DNA from: Prostheceraeus crozeri
Taxonomy: Eukaryota; Platyhelminthes; Polycladida; Euryleptidae
Reading direction: 5' to 3'
Assembly (NCBI GenBank): GCA_907163375.1
Contig: CAJQUW010002139.1
Coordinates: forward strand, 112,582 to 176,581
Length of the DNA: 64,000 nt
Shown here piece by piece: positions 12,101 to 27,100 of the stretch. The translations under genes and the position numbers were made by a program. Positions within the stretch are counted from its first letter, which is position 1. Each line of letters begins with the position of its first letter. Under the pieces are notes generated by a model. The model saw only the letters and a list, made by a program, of their open reading frames with translations, did not search any database and was not told where the DNA came from.

Positions 12101-15100
12101 CGTACGCTTCAACAGCAATCCAGACTCGTCCGAAGAGACCACCAGTGAACGGCAAGCCGTCGCATGTGGACTCGATCCCAACCTATTCTGGCATTGGTCG
12201 GTTGATTAACAACCGATGCCGTTGCAAAGCACGGTGAGCACGAATCTTGACTTTTCTGCGTCGTCATTCGTGTTTGTTCAGGTAGCTGTGCGCCTGAAAC
12301 GGTTACGCATGTCTCCCAGGTATAGTAAGGTGGTTAGCAACTTAAAGTGGTAGGGCAGCTCTGTTGATTGATCGCCACACTTCGGCACGGAGGTGCACAA
12401 AGTTTAAGGTTCGAGTCAGTCCACCTGGAGCGATAGCATCACTTTCGTTATGAATAAATTGTACATCTTTGGGTTGAACTTTCTTCGCGAAAGGTGTGAA
12501 ATTCGCTTATAGGACCACCGAATCCAATATTTTACCGTACCTTATTATCTAAACAAGTCAAGAGCGTTCTCAGGGTTTAGCTTTGATGTTTCTTTTATTA
12601 ATGAATTTGTGAAAATCACAGAGATGATGAATATGGAATGACAGGAAAACTAAATATCAATGTCTCAACGTGCGTCAGTTTCTGAAACCAACCAATTTGA
12701 ATTAAAAAATGGTTAAATTCAAAGACTACGATATGCAATATCCATCTGTAACATTTTCCACTGGTTTTGGTTAAATTAACTTTGTTGTAAATTATCACGC
12801 ATTTGTTCATATTTCTGCATCATAAATATTGCCATTTAAGGCATTCATTCACATCGTTGCAGGATCGATAATCCAATATTTAATCTCAATGAATGCTTGC
12901 GTCGTCAAAGTTGCGCTTTGCATGGATTTGAGGGTCGGCGACTGAAGTACCTGCCAAAAGTGAGATAAAAATTTTCCAGCAATATTTTCATTTATACTTC
13001 AGCTATTGTCTTTTAGATTATTTACATCTGCGTGGAACGTTTACTAGACTTCGCATTGCAACGGCCAGCGCTTCATTTGCGGTCACCAAAGCGAAATATT
13101 CTTGCCACTCCTGACAGGGAGGAACGCAGGAAGTCATTAAGAATCGATGCGTCTCATGCATTTGACATTGCTAATTATGTCAGTAGACAAGCAGAAGCAT
13201 CGCACATTCTTGAAATCCCCCAATCAAAAAGCGATCTGCGTCGCTCTGCCAGCGATAATGGTTTGACTGTGGCCTCAAGCGGGGAACCGGCCTCCTTGAC
13301 GAGAACTGCAAGGTGAGGAAATAGTTTTGATGTTAACCGATTATTGGGAAGTTCTTCAGATTTTTATCTGCTTCTGTTGTCAAGATATTGGACCAGCAGA
13401 GATGGATTGCTTCTGCTTGTTTCAACTTTTTTCTCGAGTCAGCATGCATTCGTCATTGAAGTTATTTCACGAGTTAGAGATATAGATAGAATAGAGGAGT
13501 ATTGAGATGACCAAATAAGCTACTTATCGCCTCTGAGATTGTCCTCGTGGTGAAAGCAACAGGTCTAGATAACGTATGTGGTCGTGGATTTAAGTTCTCT
13601 GATGCGCTCATCTTCTGCAATCTCATCTAGCGCTAACATAAAACGCTGCGGTTGATTTAGACTTTTGTGCAAATTCAACATATTGAAAAAAAAGTTAATA
13701 GTATAGATTCGTGATAAGAAGGCGGTCATGTTGATCCTTGCGATTCGTGAAGTATCTGTGTTCGTGTTTTGTAGAGACGAGTTTTATTTTTGTGTTGAAA
13801 TGGATTCATTGCAAATCTTTTAGGATGAGGTAATATTTGATAGCTTCACCTGTTATAGCTAATGGGAGGATTCTAGGAAGCTATCTGGAATCCATTTACT
13901 TGCATAGAATCCATCTAGGATAAAATCAACAGCATTCTTTTGCACACTCAGATCATCTAAGGGCGCAATGTAGCTGACCAATGCACGGCCGAGGCACGAG
14001 CATCAATCGTCTCCTGTGCGAACCCTCTGTGATGGTGGACCGAGTGTGCTGTCTAGTATCCGAACTTGAGCGCAACAGTGCACGCCATTGTTGCCAACCA
14101 GCCACTTCCGCTACATGCCAGCGTGCATTCAGCAAAAAATAATCGATGTTTCCTGAATTATGGCTACTTTTAAGAAAAATATCTCACATTTTAGATACGG
14201 CATGTACATTTGAACTGTGTTCCTTGCACAAGTCAATCTTATCGTTTTCTACCCATAACGCCTCAGTGCATTCAACTAGTTTGCCTTCGAAAATAGCAAT
14301 TACAAATAATGAAAATTGGTTCGGATATTACCTCCTGATTCAGTGCAAATGTATAACAGTTGCGTGAGAAGTATCTTAGAATACTCTACTGCCATGTTTG
14401 TTTGTTTTAGCAGTTCGAATAGTTCTTCCGTAGAACGTGTGCAGAATAGGACTTACAAAATTATTTGTGGCTCTTGTACATGTGATTGCTCTTACTGTAT
14501 GCCACTTGAGCATCGTCACCTCATGATCGGTTTTGACCTTTTTTCATCTCTGTCCTAAGATCGAAATTATCCCTTGCATCATTTGTTTCCTCAATTCGCA
14601 AAATTCTGGCTTATTCGCAAACGTTTACTATGCCTGTCTGTCTTACACCAATGAGAAGCTCGTCCTTCATAATCAAAATGATAAAATTGTCAAACAGTGG
14701 TTTTGTTCGTTGACAGTTCCCTTTTTCGTGCTATGTCTGTTTTAAATGTGTTATCTTTTACTTTAACCTTCTATTTTTTGAAATTGTGATTATTTTTTTG
14801 TCAAATTGCAACCGCTTGTCATGCCTCACGATTCTCAATATTGAAGCTTTACTGCTAAATATACACGTCTATTATCATTAATACTTAAGACGGTATTGAG
14901 GGGTCGAATCACCCCCCTGGATCTATATGCTACAGGCGCGGTATGGATAGGGTTAAAAGGAAGACGGTATAATTTTCAGTTCGGATGCTGCTGTATGGAA
15001 TAGAGGTCTCAATAATATTTCAGTGTTCAATTAATGTCATTCAATAACGCACATCAATCTTTTATTGTTTAATGATTTGCAATGCTATCGTTTATCACTG

Positions 15101-18100
15101 ATCAGGTCATTAAAAATTCGTCAGAATTCGACCACCTGTCGTAACTTTAGGAGAGTGTATTTCTTGTTGTAATTCACTTCATTGTGAATAACATCCCGCA
15201 TCTTAACATCGTACTGTCTTGCATTACTTGCAACTTAATAGGCAAAGGTGTGGTTTCAAATTTTCAATGATAAATTCATTGGAAATGTCATCGATCTAGA
15301 TTTGCTTTTTGTGCATTTTTGGTGTTGATCTTTTGGTTCACAAGAACTGAGGCTTAGAATCATGTGAGGCCCTACAAAAAAGGTCATTGCGCCTCATCAT
15401 TAGTTCATTAGTAATCGTCAGGGCCTTAACTAGTCATTTCTAGACCAACTACACAGAAGCAATGCAATCTGTCTTTGTGATTGGAACAACTGTGACAGGA
15501 GCAACTTTTTGCTGTAGACATCAAAGCATAAGCCATGCGTGTAATGAGATACTAAAAACATAATTTGTGGTCATTCATTAACATAACTGATTCATTCATG
15601 AACTTCCTTTTCAGCTCAGTTGAACGGTGAGGAACCGGTGTGCTTTACTTCTCACCACCTGACCTTCACTTAAATAATTTTACTACTCATGACGATGGAA
15701 TCTTGAATACTATTATAAGCAAAAGTGATCGAATTTGTCCGTCTGAAGCTGAGAAAAATGGAATGATTTGTTGATTCGAATCGCCAGTGTTCGCTGGAAG
15801 ACTTAAGCTCCATCAAACCGAGGTCTTACCAACAACTTTGGTAAGAGTAACCCTGAAAGCCCGTACGAGCAGATGAACTTAGCTTCGTCCGTCGAAAGTC
15901 CCAATCAAATCCTCCAGGGTCAAGTCCTTTCCGCACTTTCGGTGCTTAGTCCTACTTTATCTGGACATTTCTAGTTTCTATCTGTTTCTGATAACCATTC
16001 CAAATTTTCTCAAATTTGGCGCGTGAACTTTAGAAATTTAAAAAAGACCTTTAAAAAATCTCATTTTTGCCAATTTCTTGATTATAGTTGCTATGACAAC
16101 TGACGTCGTGTGGTAGTGAGGGTTTGATCCTGTCAATTGACGCAGTCGCATGTAGGCGGCTCGTGGCTCAGTTGGTAGAGGAGAGGTCTAATTAAGCTGA
16201 GGTCGTAGGTTCGAATCCTGCCAGCCGCACATCCTTCGCATGGCAATTTCATCTATCGTTTATTTCATTACATTGTATTGTTAATTACAAAATTAGGTGT
16301 CTTAATCAATTCAAATTACTTCTAGACAAGTGAAAAATATGTTATAATGAATATGTTCATTCTATAATTCCTAATTCCAAGCAATTGGAGTCCAACTTAG
16401 ATAATCCAAATAATTCCAAGTAGCTCTGATTCTGAATCCCGATGATCAGGACAGTCTGTTTGTCTAGCTGCAAGAAAATCATCGGTTGTCATGATGTTTT
16501 CATTATATTTAAGAGCAAATCGATCAAGCTAGTGGATAAAAAGAAGCATAGGTAAGGTAGTAACCAGCAATTAGCACACTGATAAAATCTATGTGTACAT
16601 GACTAAATTTTTTAGAATCATTTAAGTAGTTTAGAACGTCATCATGTTAAAAGCAATAACAATCTTTGGTCTGTCTGTACGAAGCATTTACTGTCATACT
16701 TTTCGATGAGATATAACGTATTTCATAGAAATAGATTAATAGAAACAATGTGTCAAAAAATATCAAAATTGATGAAATCGAATTATTTCATGAAAGCAAG
16801 TGTTTTGGACACTGGAACGACACAATGAACCTATACTCTACAGGCATGATTCGCTGAAAGAATAAAAATCGGAGTGATGCAGCTTTCTTAATATCACGCA
16901 AACAAATACCTAGTGACTTAGTGTGATCATCTAACTGCTACCACTGACTACTCGGTCAGACACTGATCTAGGTAAATGCCACTAGATCTTCAGAAGAATA
17001 AAATTAATGAAATGGTGTTGTTCCTATGACAGATTCTGTGAATGTTGTTTTGTGATCAGGACAGTCTGTTTGTTTATCTGCAACAATAACATCGGCTGTC
17101 ATGACGTTTTCATTATATTCTAGAGGAATTCGGGTTAGCTGCCGGCTAAGAGGAACATCAAATTTATGCCCACTCTGGAAGATATCTGTCTTAAAAGTGC
17201 AATCAAAATCACAAGAATGTCAAATCTCATTTTGAGTGATTAAATGAATGTTAGATATTAACGTTATGAAGTGTACCAAACTCGGAAGCACGTGGATCTA
17301 CATAAGCAAAAGGAATTTTGCGATGTTTTACGCTCCGTAACTTGCAAGACGACTTGATGTGTTACTTAAGAATTGTCGCTTTACTGATATTGGGTGACAA
17401 TCTACAAATTTAAAATAACAAGAAGATCGTGCGCGAATTTAGGAAGAAAACGTCAGTAGCTTTCGCACTAGATGTAATTATGAAAATTCTCTTTCTGCCG
17501 ACTAAAGGGACGTTCACATTAGGCCGATAAAGACAACGATAAAGTCGTGGCGATGATTCGTTTTGTCGTTGAACTCCGCTGTTGAGATTGAACTATTCAT
17601 CGCTGAGAAAGTCGGTCTGACGTGAACGTGCCTTTAATAAGTTCCTGTATGTACTTTCGTTTTGAATTTGATCGTACTTCGAGTGAAGCGACGCTCTTAA
17701 ACAGTCTAAATTTGTTGTTGCATTGCATCAAACTGAACGTTGTGAGCTTGATTCAAATTATAATGATCACAAGCTATGTTCGATCAATAAAGTCTAATGC
17801 GGATGTAAGCAATTGAGACACTGAAATAGCGCTGCTGTGCTGCTTAGAATACTTACCATGCTTTGAGGGCCAAACTTGTTGTTTATGAATGTAGTCCGCG
17901 AATCAGACCCCCAGCTTGATCCCTACCGATAATATACAAGTTATCAAATCGCAACCTCAATGTGCAGCATGTGGATCTTTGAATAGAATTCCATCAGCTC
18001 ATACTCAAATTCAACAACTAGCGCTCCTTCTAGTGTTTACGATTCCGTCTTCATGATAAATGACAACTTGTTGTGTTATCGACGTTTTACCCTAACACCT

Positions 18101-21100
18101 GCGGATGTTTTTGTTTTTTTCACGTTTATTACGTTTTTCAAGCACAAATTCAATGTTCATGTTTCAGCAGAATATGCAAACGTGAAGAGGCTCCGTCAGT
18201 TTTTATTTCAATCAGCAACTTGGAGAATTGTTGTGAGCCCCCTTTATTGAGTGGTGACTGAGATCCCACTTGACCTATTTCTGTGACCTAGAACTATGAC
18301 CTAGTTCTATGTCATGACCTATGTAACAATGGGTAATCATTAAACCTATCTACAAGTATATAAAACCATGATGCTCTGACTTCTATGCTCCAATTTACTT
18401 CATAAAGTCAAAAATGAAGAAATAAAATAAAAAGGTCCGGGTGTGCGCTTAATGGCGGATCGAAATTTCTGAATTCCTCATTCCTTACAATCCAAGTATG
18501 CATGTACAAACAAAATTAAAAATTCATCGCTGTATTTCGCATCCGGATAACATTATTGTATTTAACATATATTCACATACACTCTTTATCAAAATTGATG
18601 TTACATGCGGAAGTAGCAGAATAGGTAAGCGACATGAAAATGAGGAGCTGCCTAAACCCGCTTTCATGGTTGTTTTAAACCACCCATAACCATCATTCAT
18701 AGCTTCACACCATTCTATCAAGGTTGCTGGGCATAAATGGGAAATTGTTCAATTTATGCCCGCCAATTTCAATGTGTTTTCAATAGAGCAAAACTTATGC
18801 CCTCCATTTTCGTATATCTACTTGTATTTTCAACATAATCATGTCAATGTTACTTGCTCATCGACATCTATGGTTCACATCATGGATGATATTAAATCAA
18901 TGATAGTTCAAGCATGAATAGACATCATAGCTATCTGTCGTCGGGCACGAATTTGAAGACATCCTCGTGCGCTGCGCGCCCTCGGATATCTTACAATTTA
19001 TGCCCTCGACAAATAGCTATAATTCCTATATTTAGTCATCGTGTATATCTTGCAAAGGCTATATAAGAGAAACTTTGTAGACTGTCCATCATCAGGACCT
19101 CTTAGGCCTACTACTAAGTGGTTTATTCTTGCAATCAATTATGCTACATCTCCTTTAATATGAATTGACAAAAGTAGACGACCATGACATGGGAAAGCAA
19201 AACATGAACCGTGTGCCAAGTCAATAAAGAAAAATTGTTCTACGCATCAGTGTACCATCTGATCTTTTGACAATAGGCCTACTCATACTTTTTTTAACAA
19301 AGCCCCTTAAAAATTAAGCAACATTTACGAACTCGGAATTTCTTTCATATGTAGGCTTTTTGTATTTGGGATCTTCAACTTTTCAATCAGACACCCGATT
19401 GGCTTTATTTCTAATGTACAAATGCGTCAGGAAAAGGGGAACATTCCAACTCAACCATAGACCAAATCTCAACATAAAAAGATGCAGTCAGCGTACGAAA
19501 TCTCGATTATCACTTACGAAACAACAGGATTGGTCAATTTTCAGCGATGGACTAATTTTAGTGTGCTGGCTTGACTTTATCGTGATGAGATTTGGTCTAT
19601 GAGATAAAGAGTAGATCTTCCTTTTACTTTGAATAATCCGTATCGCAAGGACAAAATTAACCGGACGTGTGGGGCAAACACAATTTACGTTTAAGTACAA
19701 AAAGGCACATTGTCGGCCTACAGTAGATATTTTTTCCATACAACAGAGCAGATATTTCCCTACTTTACTAATCACAAGCCCTGCCATCGCATCGATTGCG
19801 ATTGTCACCTTAGAGAAGTAATGAATCTTCTAAATGAACTAAATTTCCCTAAAATCTGCTATTCTCTAAAAACGATGCTAGTTTGGATTCCGCTGCATCG
19901 CGTGTTGTATTGATATATCGGATAGCATCCCATTATTGACATTAGTAAAACTTGTGATGGACTTTGCCCGACTTGGACTTGGTAGGATTTAGCCACCGAG
20001 TCTGAGTGCAAGTCCGCAATCCTGATTACAACCATCATTATTTAATTTTGTATTAAGCAGGGGCGGATCCAGAATTTTCGAAAGGGAGGGGTCCAAACAT
20101 CGGGGGGGGGGGGCGCTGAACAAATCGTCTGAACAAACGTATAAAGGTCCTGGATGTTTAAAGTTGCTCAAAATGTAATTTCTTCCGAAGCTCTCAATTC
20201 CTTCATAAGCTTCTTACAGGTATAAAATGGAATGGTAACGCAGAAATATAGTTCAAGAAATATAACGTTCAAGTTATTTGCCGTTGCTGTAACTTCATAT
20301 ATCTGCTTCAAAAATACACACTGACCAAGGCGATAGCAAGTGAATGATAACCACTTTATGGCAACTGTCCCAGAATTTCGACGAAAATGAAAACGAAGAT
20401 GGAATGACACTGAGGGTGCGATTAAGTCAAAATGTTTTATAGATTAGCACATATAATTTCGACGGCTGCTGTACACGACGCCACGATCTTCACGCTCACA
20501 GAAATGAAAATCGCTTTCCGTTCACGTCAACTTTATTCAATCTGAACTGCTGAGTCATAGTAACTTCGTTCTCTACTGTAACGTCACATCGATTCCTTCA
20601 TTGTTGACTACTTCAATAAGAATCGGCAAATAGAGAGATCGATGTGTAAATGCGACATTTAAGCTCTATTCAAATGAAAATGTCTCTAAGGAAATTCAGT
20701 AGACTGAAATCACTTTTGCAGGGCCAAACTTAAAACAAATATCGCTTAAAATTAATGACAATTTCGTGTGTAATTGAAGTAAAGGGGAGTTGCCGTGTGT
20801 ATTGTTAGTTTCATTCGTGTGACCGTGTGCAGCAGGGCCAAACCGTGTGAGTTGGCAACCCTGCGAAACAGTAACTAGGGCGCCCGAGAGAGATGAAACA
20901 GTAGCTGGGGCGCCCTGGAGAGAGTAGATGAAACAGTAACTAGGGCGCCCTAGAGAGAGAGTGACTGAAACAGAAACTGGGGCGCCCTAGAGATGGTGGA
21001 TTAAACAGTAACTGGGGCGCTAGAAACGCCAGAATGTCCAAGTGGGGAATTTCAAGGCACTTATAATCTTTCTTAGCCACAAACACATAATATAAAAAAC

Positions 21101-24100
21101 AAGGCGCCTATCCTATGAAAAGGGCGCCAGTACATACCAAACGGGGGGGGGGGGTCCGGACCCCCAGGACCCCCCTCTGGATCCGCTACTGTTAAGGCAT
21201 TGTGCTTCATGCTCCCTTGTAGGGCTTCGGAGACGCATCAAATTTGAGTCGAGTCTCAATCCGGGTGAAAAGAGAATTCTAGCCAAGTTCCAGTCGGAAA
21301 AAACCGAATCTAGGCACGGCAAATCCAGCTACGGCTGAGATTAAATCAGACTGGACTCTATACTGGAGACAAAGACTGTACAAATATACACAGCTTTCAC
21401 AATACTACTTCCAAATTGTGTAACTCATAGAAATATAACATGTAAATCAAAATTTGCGGTCAGTTTCAATTACTTCGCAACTTAAGTCACTTTCTTAGAT
21501 TTCTTGCTTCTTGACGAATAATGTGAAGGCTGAAAACGCTCGACAATCAGTGGTATGCAAGGAATTCATCGATACCAGGAACGTACACCTTATCTTGGCA
21601 TTGTCTTTCCAGTCACTGGAAGGAAATGAGTTCTGAATATGTATGAAAGCATGTGAGTTGCGTGGGTTGCAGGATACAAAGTCGATGGCTGCGAAAAATC
21701 GGACAAGACTTGGAAACAATTTTTAGACTTTTTTGAGTCCGAATGCGGCCTTGTAAGTCTGCCCATAAGGTTGAGAATCGATATTGATTACAAGTGAGAA
21801 ATTCATAAAATTCAGAATCAGTTTTCTAACTATGATGGTACTTGCTGAAAGAGTTAAGGAATGCAAGGAGGTTGATGCTGAGAGGGGAGCAAGGATGTGC
21901 CGATAACTGATACCGATGATTTATCGGCAAATCAGTCGAATATCGGCCGATGTATCGACACTGTCGATATCATGGTTCAAATAGCATATTCATTGTACAG
22001 GAGCGTATACGACGTGCTCGAACATATAACCTGTCTACCCTTCAGAATTTATCGCCTACTATGCACAACTAAACGCGTAAATATTTCAGTATCGCAGTAG
22101 CATATGCTTTGATATTTTATTTTTCGCGTGTAGACTGAAAAATGTACTCCCAACCCAAATATTCTAAATTAAAAAGGAAACGTTAGGTAAAGCTGGAATA
22201 CTGGAATAATTTATTGATTATGCCCAATCGATGCAAATGAGATTAACACATTGCGTTAGTGCTCCTGTTGAAATTGATGACTTAATAACTAGCTAGAAAA
22301 TTTATTGTCGGTTCATTGTTATTTATATGAGAATAATTTATCATCGAACGGCAACAATGACACGAAATTTCATAATAATAGTCAAATTCTAATCTCGGTG
22401 AAATGTGGTGCAAGAAATCAGTTGCTCCTCTTTGTGGATACCAAAAACTTTCTTCTTCTCATGGCAGTAAAAATACTGCTGTTTCGCTGAAGGAGCGTTC
22501 AGAAAAAACACTGGTTGCTCTCAAATGCTTCATAGTAGCTGCATAAATGTGACGGCATGAGCATTTATACATGTGCCAATATTATGGATACACTGTTTCT
22601 CCAAAAGGAGAGGAGACTTTACTTCTTGCTAAAGATCAACTGATTCAGGATGGTTGGAAGATCATTGATTCCTAAGGTCGTCAAAGCAGATCCAGGAATG
22701 AATGTCATCATCAATCAGGTCTTTTATCTTTATTCTTTGGAGTTAGATCTTAGTTCCTTGGAATCTTTCTTGGAGCTCTATCCAATTTACCAAATTGGAT
22801 TACCATCCAAATAGGATCTATATGTAACTACTGCCAGAAAATGTGTTTATTAAACCCTCGAAATAAAGAAACAATGATCATACAATTTATAGTATCACAC
22901 TTCTTGTCAAAAACTCAAAAATATGTCCGTCTTCTTGTCCTTAATAAAATCAGATAGTCACCTTAGCAGCATTTACTCATAATGGATTTCAAATTCAGTC
23001 ATGTGTTGGATGGGGCAATGTGGTTGTATAGTTGAATATTCATCATCGCATTTATCTGATTTGACATTCATGTATGTTTCAAATAATTGCTACATGAATG
23101 CAATAAAAATGAATCGGTTACTCACTAACTTTTACTTTTCTCCTTTTAAAGTCTTCTTTTCCTCTTCTGGCTAGGGTTGGATGATGTGAGATTGCTCCAT
23201 CGAGAACGGTCCTGAAGATTCCCAGCTCTACCATGTCTTCATTGACGATTTGGAGACATGTCTTCCGCGGTCTTCCACGAGGACGGGAAACGTCGAGCAC
23301 CTGCCTGATTGGTTCATCTATATTTCGGCGCTTGATATGACCGAACCACCTAAGGCGGTTAGGGATAATATTTTCAAAATCCTTTGTGTCGGCAAAGCTA
23401 TTGACATTTCTATTAAATATCGGCCGATAAATCGGTACATTCCTAGAAGAAAGATATCCGGATCTTGACGTGTCCTTTGTTAAAGTACCCAAACTATCGT
23501 ACTTCGATTTCTTCATGAAGGATGCTGTTATGAAATTCACTAAAATCTGTATTTCAGTCTTATGATCTGGATTGTAGGATTAATCGAAGCTCCTGTGCGA
23601 AAATAATGGTCACAGATCTAATGAAATGGCGCTCATCGAATCAATTCCTTTGATTCTTGAATTCATGTCGTACACGAGTGCGTGAGGAGATATATTTAGA
23701 CGATGAAAGATTAATTGGGAAATTGATATTCTCAGCTTTCACAGATGTCACTAAGTTAGTACTCTTAGCAATTCCCAGAGGAATGCAAGTGCACACTAAA
23801 ATTGTTAATTTCAAGAGTAGATTCGATGGTCGTGTGTCATCATGAAGTTGTCTTAGTGACGAGTGAACAATATGTCACTGAATGCTGTTGTGAATATTTA
23901 ATGATTAGCTACTGACTACGTGCTGCACTTCTTTTGCGTGCGTTTGCAACATCCAAATTGCTGTTTTCAAAAGAGGATGGTAAATTGCATGACTATCATC
24001 ACGTGGTGATGATTTGACTAATTACATGATCTTGAATATCAGGATGTTATTGAAAAAAATGTTCATTGGACGGTGCTGACATATTCAGACTTTTATGTGG

Positions 24101-27100
24101 AGCGTTGCTATCTTTTAGTCCGGATGCCCTTCCTGACAACTTCCAACGACACTCTCGGGGCTCGACCTCTGGACCAAAAGATCGCTAGGCCAAGCAGTTA
24201 ACCACTCTACCACGGAGATGTCATCGTAGGCAAATTATGTTGAAGTAAATCTCTCTTGCTGTCTAAAGCAAAGAAAATTTAATAGATTAAACAATAACCG
24301 ATAGCTCTGGAGTTCATTGGCGGATAGAATCGCACAGACTTTCATAGCATTTCATTAAATAATTTTGAAATTTTTAGTTAGCAAGACTGTTGTATGATTA
24401 GGCTTAAGTTGTATCTGTTCTATCATTTGAGCTTCTACAGTGCCGATTTCGTCATTAGTAATTGCTTTGTATTTTATCCGAACTTGTCTAATAATGTCCT
24501 GAATATTTGCTGTTATTTATATGGTCCTTTACTGATGCGTTTGATCTTTTATGTTCATCGATCATCTGGTGACGTCTTCCTTGTGTTTTGCCAATGTAGG
24601 TTTGTCTATCTGGATCACCGAGGCTCGAAAATTCAACATGTTGAAGTAATAAGCATTGTTATTAATTTGAGCAATCTTGAAGAACAGTTCACTTAGCGCT
24701 ATAAACTGATTGTTACTGTTATCTGAATTTTAAATTTCAGCATTTTGTGAAGTGCGGCGATAACTAGGAGATTAAAACCATTTTTTATAATAATTTAACT
24801 ACTGAGTTTTGAATAATCAGTTAATTAGCGTTAGGTGACGGTTGGGGTAAATAGAAACGAAATTGATGTAAAAGGTAGAAATGTAGAAAGAAGTCGGTGG
24901 TCCGCAGCCTTCCTTCTTCGGTTGTCAATCTGACAATTTTAACTAATGGAAATTTCACTGAGGAATGTAACTTAAACATTTAATAATTTTTTAAGTTGTA
25001 AATGTTTTCGTTGATCATTAAAACATCAAGAAACACCGGCATGTATGAAACAAGCAGAATTTCAATGTTCACTTATTAATACTTCATTGAAGGTTTTACG
25101 TGTGATGATTTGACTGCATTGCTCTTCTTTTGTTTTGATTTAACCATCTGTTTTTCATTGACTTACAATATTGTTTAGGAACGAGTGGTATTGTGCGTGC
25201 AAATAGAAACTATATTCTTTTATTGTCAACACCAGTATGCAGAACTTTTGATGTTTGTAGTGGTGTTGGCAAAGTTATATGACTGATTAGGTTTGCATTA
25301 GTTACAGCCTCTATTAATAGATTTTTTCCATTAATCTCGGTAACATTTCAGCAGACTTAAAGTAGTAACACTATCCGATATGAAGTAGAGATATTTCACA
25401 CCTTTTGTTGACAGCTTTTCTAGTCATGTTTTTCGAACTCTTGCATCAAATAAACTGAATTTTATAGAATTTATGAAAATATACTTCATATGAAGTATGT
25501 AGGTCACCATTTGTATCCTTGTACCTTATATTTTCAATTATGTATTTTCCTAAGTTCAATGATGCATATATTCTTTAAAATGTGGAGAAAAGCTTAAAGT
25601 ATTTATCAATTACGATTCGTAATCTGTACACCTACTGCATTGCAAATGGGCTTGCTTTTCAGCAATTCTTCTCATGTTAGCCTTAGCGAGATTCTTCTAC
25701 GCAAGTTATGATTATCATAGTATGTGATGAATTAATCTCAGCTTAGCTATGTTTTCCTAACTTGAATTATTACTTAATTTCACGAATGGCTTTATCTCTC
25801 CTTTGTTATATACAGTAGTAAAATTCATGTTATCGAGTGTGGTCGAATATTGATCATTGCTATATAAACCTTCCATAGGTGATTGTACCATTGAACTATG
25901 TGCCAAAAATCGAATGAGAATTAAGATAATCTAACTTTTCATAAAACATATCAGCTTCAATTCGTTGACAATGTCATCAGAGAACCATCGTATCTCATAG
26001 ATTGTCGTGTACCTATCACTTCTGTTGTTAATTGGCAAAATAAAGCGACTCCTTGTTGTATACTCGCATTTCTCTCGTGTCATTTTTATGTGACTGTTAT
26101 TCAAAATACAGATAAATGTATTACGAAGGTTTTATTACACTTGAATGCACTTTTTGAAGTTTTCTTTGAGTGTATTATCATTCTGCAATACAATCATTTT
26201 TATAGATGCATCATCACATAACTCGATTTCCTGAACGCCGAAATTTTCATGGTCCTCAACGGTTTGGAGTTGCAAAATCAAATACACAAATAATGGAGAA
26301 TTAGGTTTAGGGAGTGGTGGTTGACTGAAATCTGGTCTACACCCGACTCTGATACCATGCTTTTTATTACATTCACAATTGGCTGTGAAAGCATATGTTG
26401 TTTGCTGTTTAAATGTTATTTCTTATTTATCACGGCGGTGATTAGTCGAAAGGGCGTGAGTGTACTTTTTTTCAATTGAATTTTATACTCTCATAAAACG
26501 CATTGGCACAACCGAAAAATGCCTAGAATTCCAATAAAGGAAATATTATGACTTAATACATGTAAGTGAGCTGACTTACGGCTTGTACCATCTTGTACGG
26601 ATTATCCGGATAGAAAAGCGATTCCGAAGAACATCACTACTGGAAGATGGTCAATATTCTTCTTGCTTTTTCGGGTTTATGATTATGAAGAATAATAAGC
26701 ATCCGTCAGTTGTCATCAAAATTGCGGACGATGATTTTTCTGTCTGAAGTGCACCTTCCTTACACAAAATCATATTTTCTAGAAAACGTTGAAATTGCCC
26801 TTATAAGCCCTTTCGCCGCATCACCGACGAATCAATTCATGTTCAAAGTTCAGAGGATTGTCTAAAGGGTTTTTCCAAAGTATTTTTGTTTCGTCCTTAT
26901 GATTACTTGTGCAAATCTATTGGCCCTCATTCATTCCGCATTGCAGTCAGATGAGTATACAGTCTGGTCTCAGCGATTCTGCCTTCAGTGGGGCGGGTGC
27001 AACTCCTCAATCTCGATCAATGACTGGTCCGGTGACGATGGGTGACATGAGTCCATCAGTGCGGCAAGTGGTAGAGAGCTTCCTAGAGATTCCATCACCG

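Noticed and set aside
16156-16228. A tRNA gene
   Set aside because: The acceptor stem and both promoter boxes look right, but the anticodon arm does not pair and flanks on both sides match another copy at 6606, as expected of a SINE.
21888-23452. An 8-base target duplication for the hAT-like element
   Set aside because: Flanks GAGGGGAG and AAGAAAGA do not match; the ends may be eroded.
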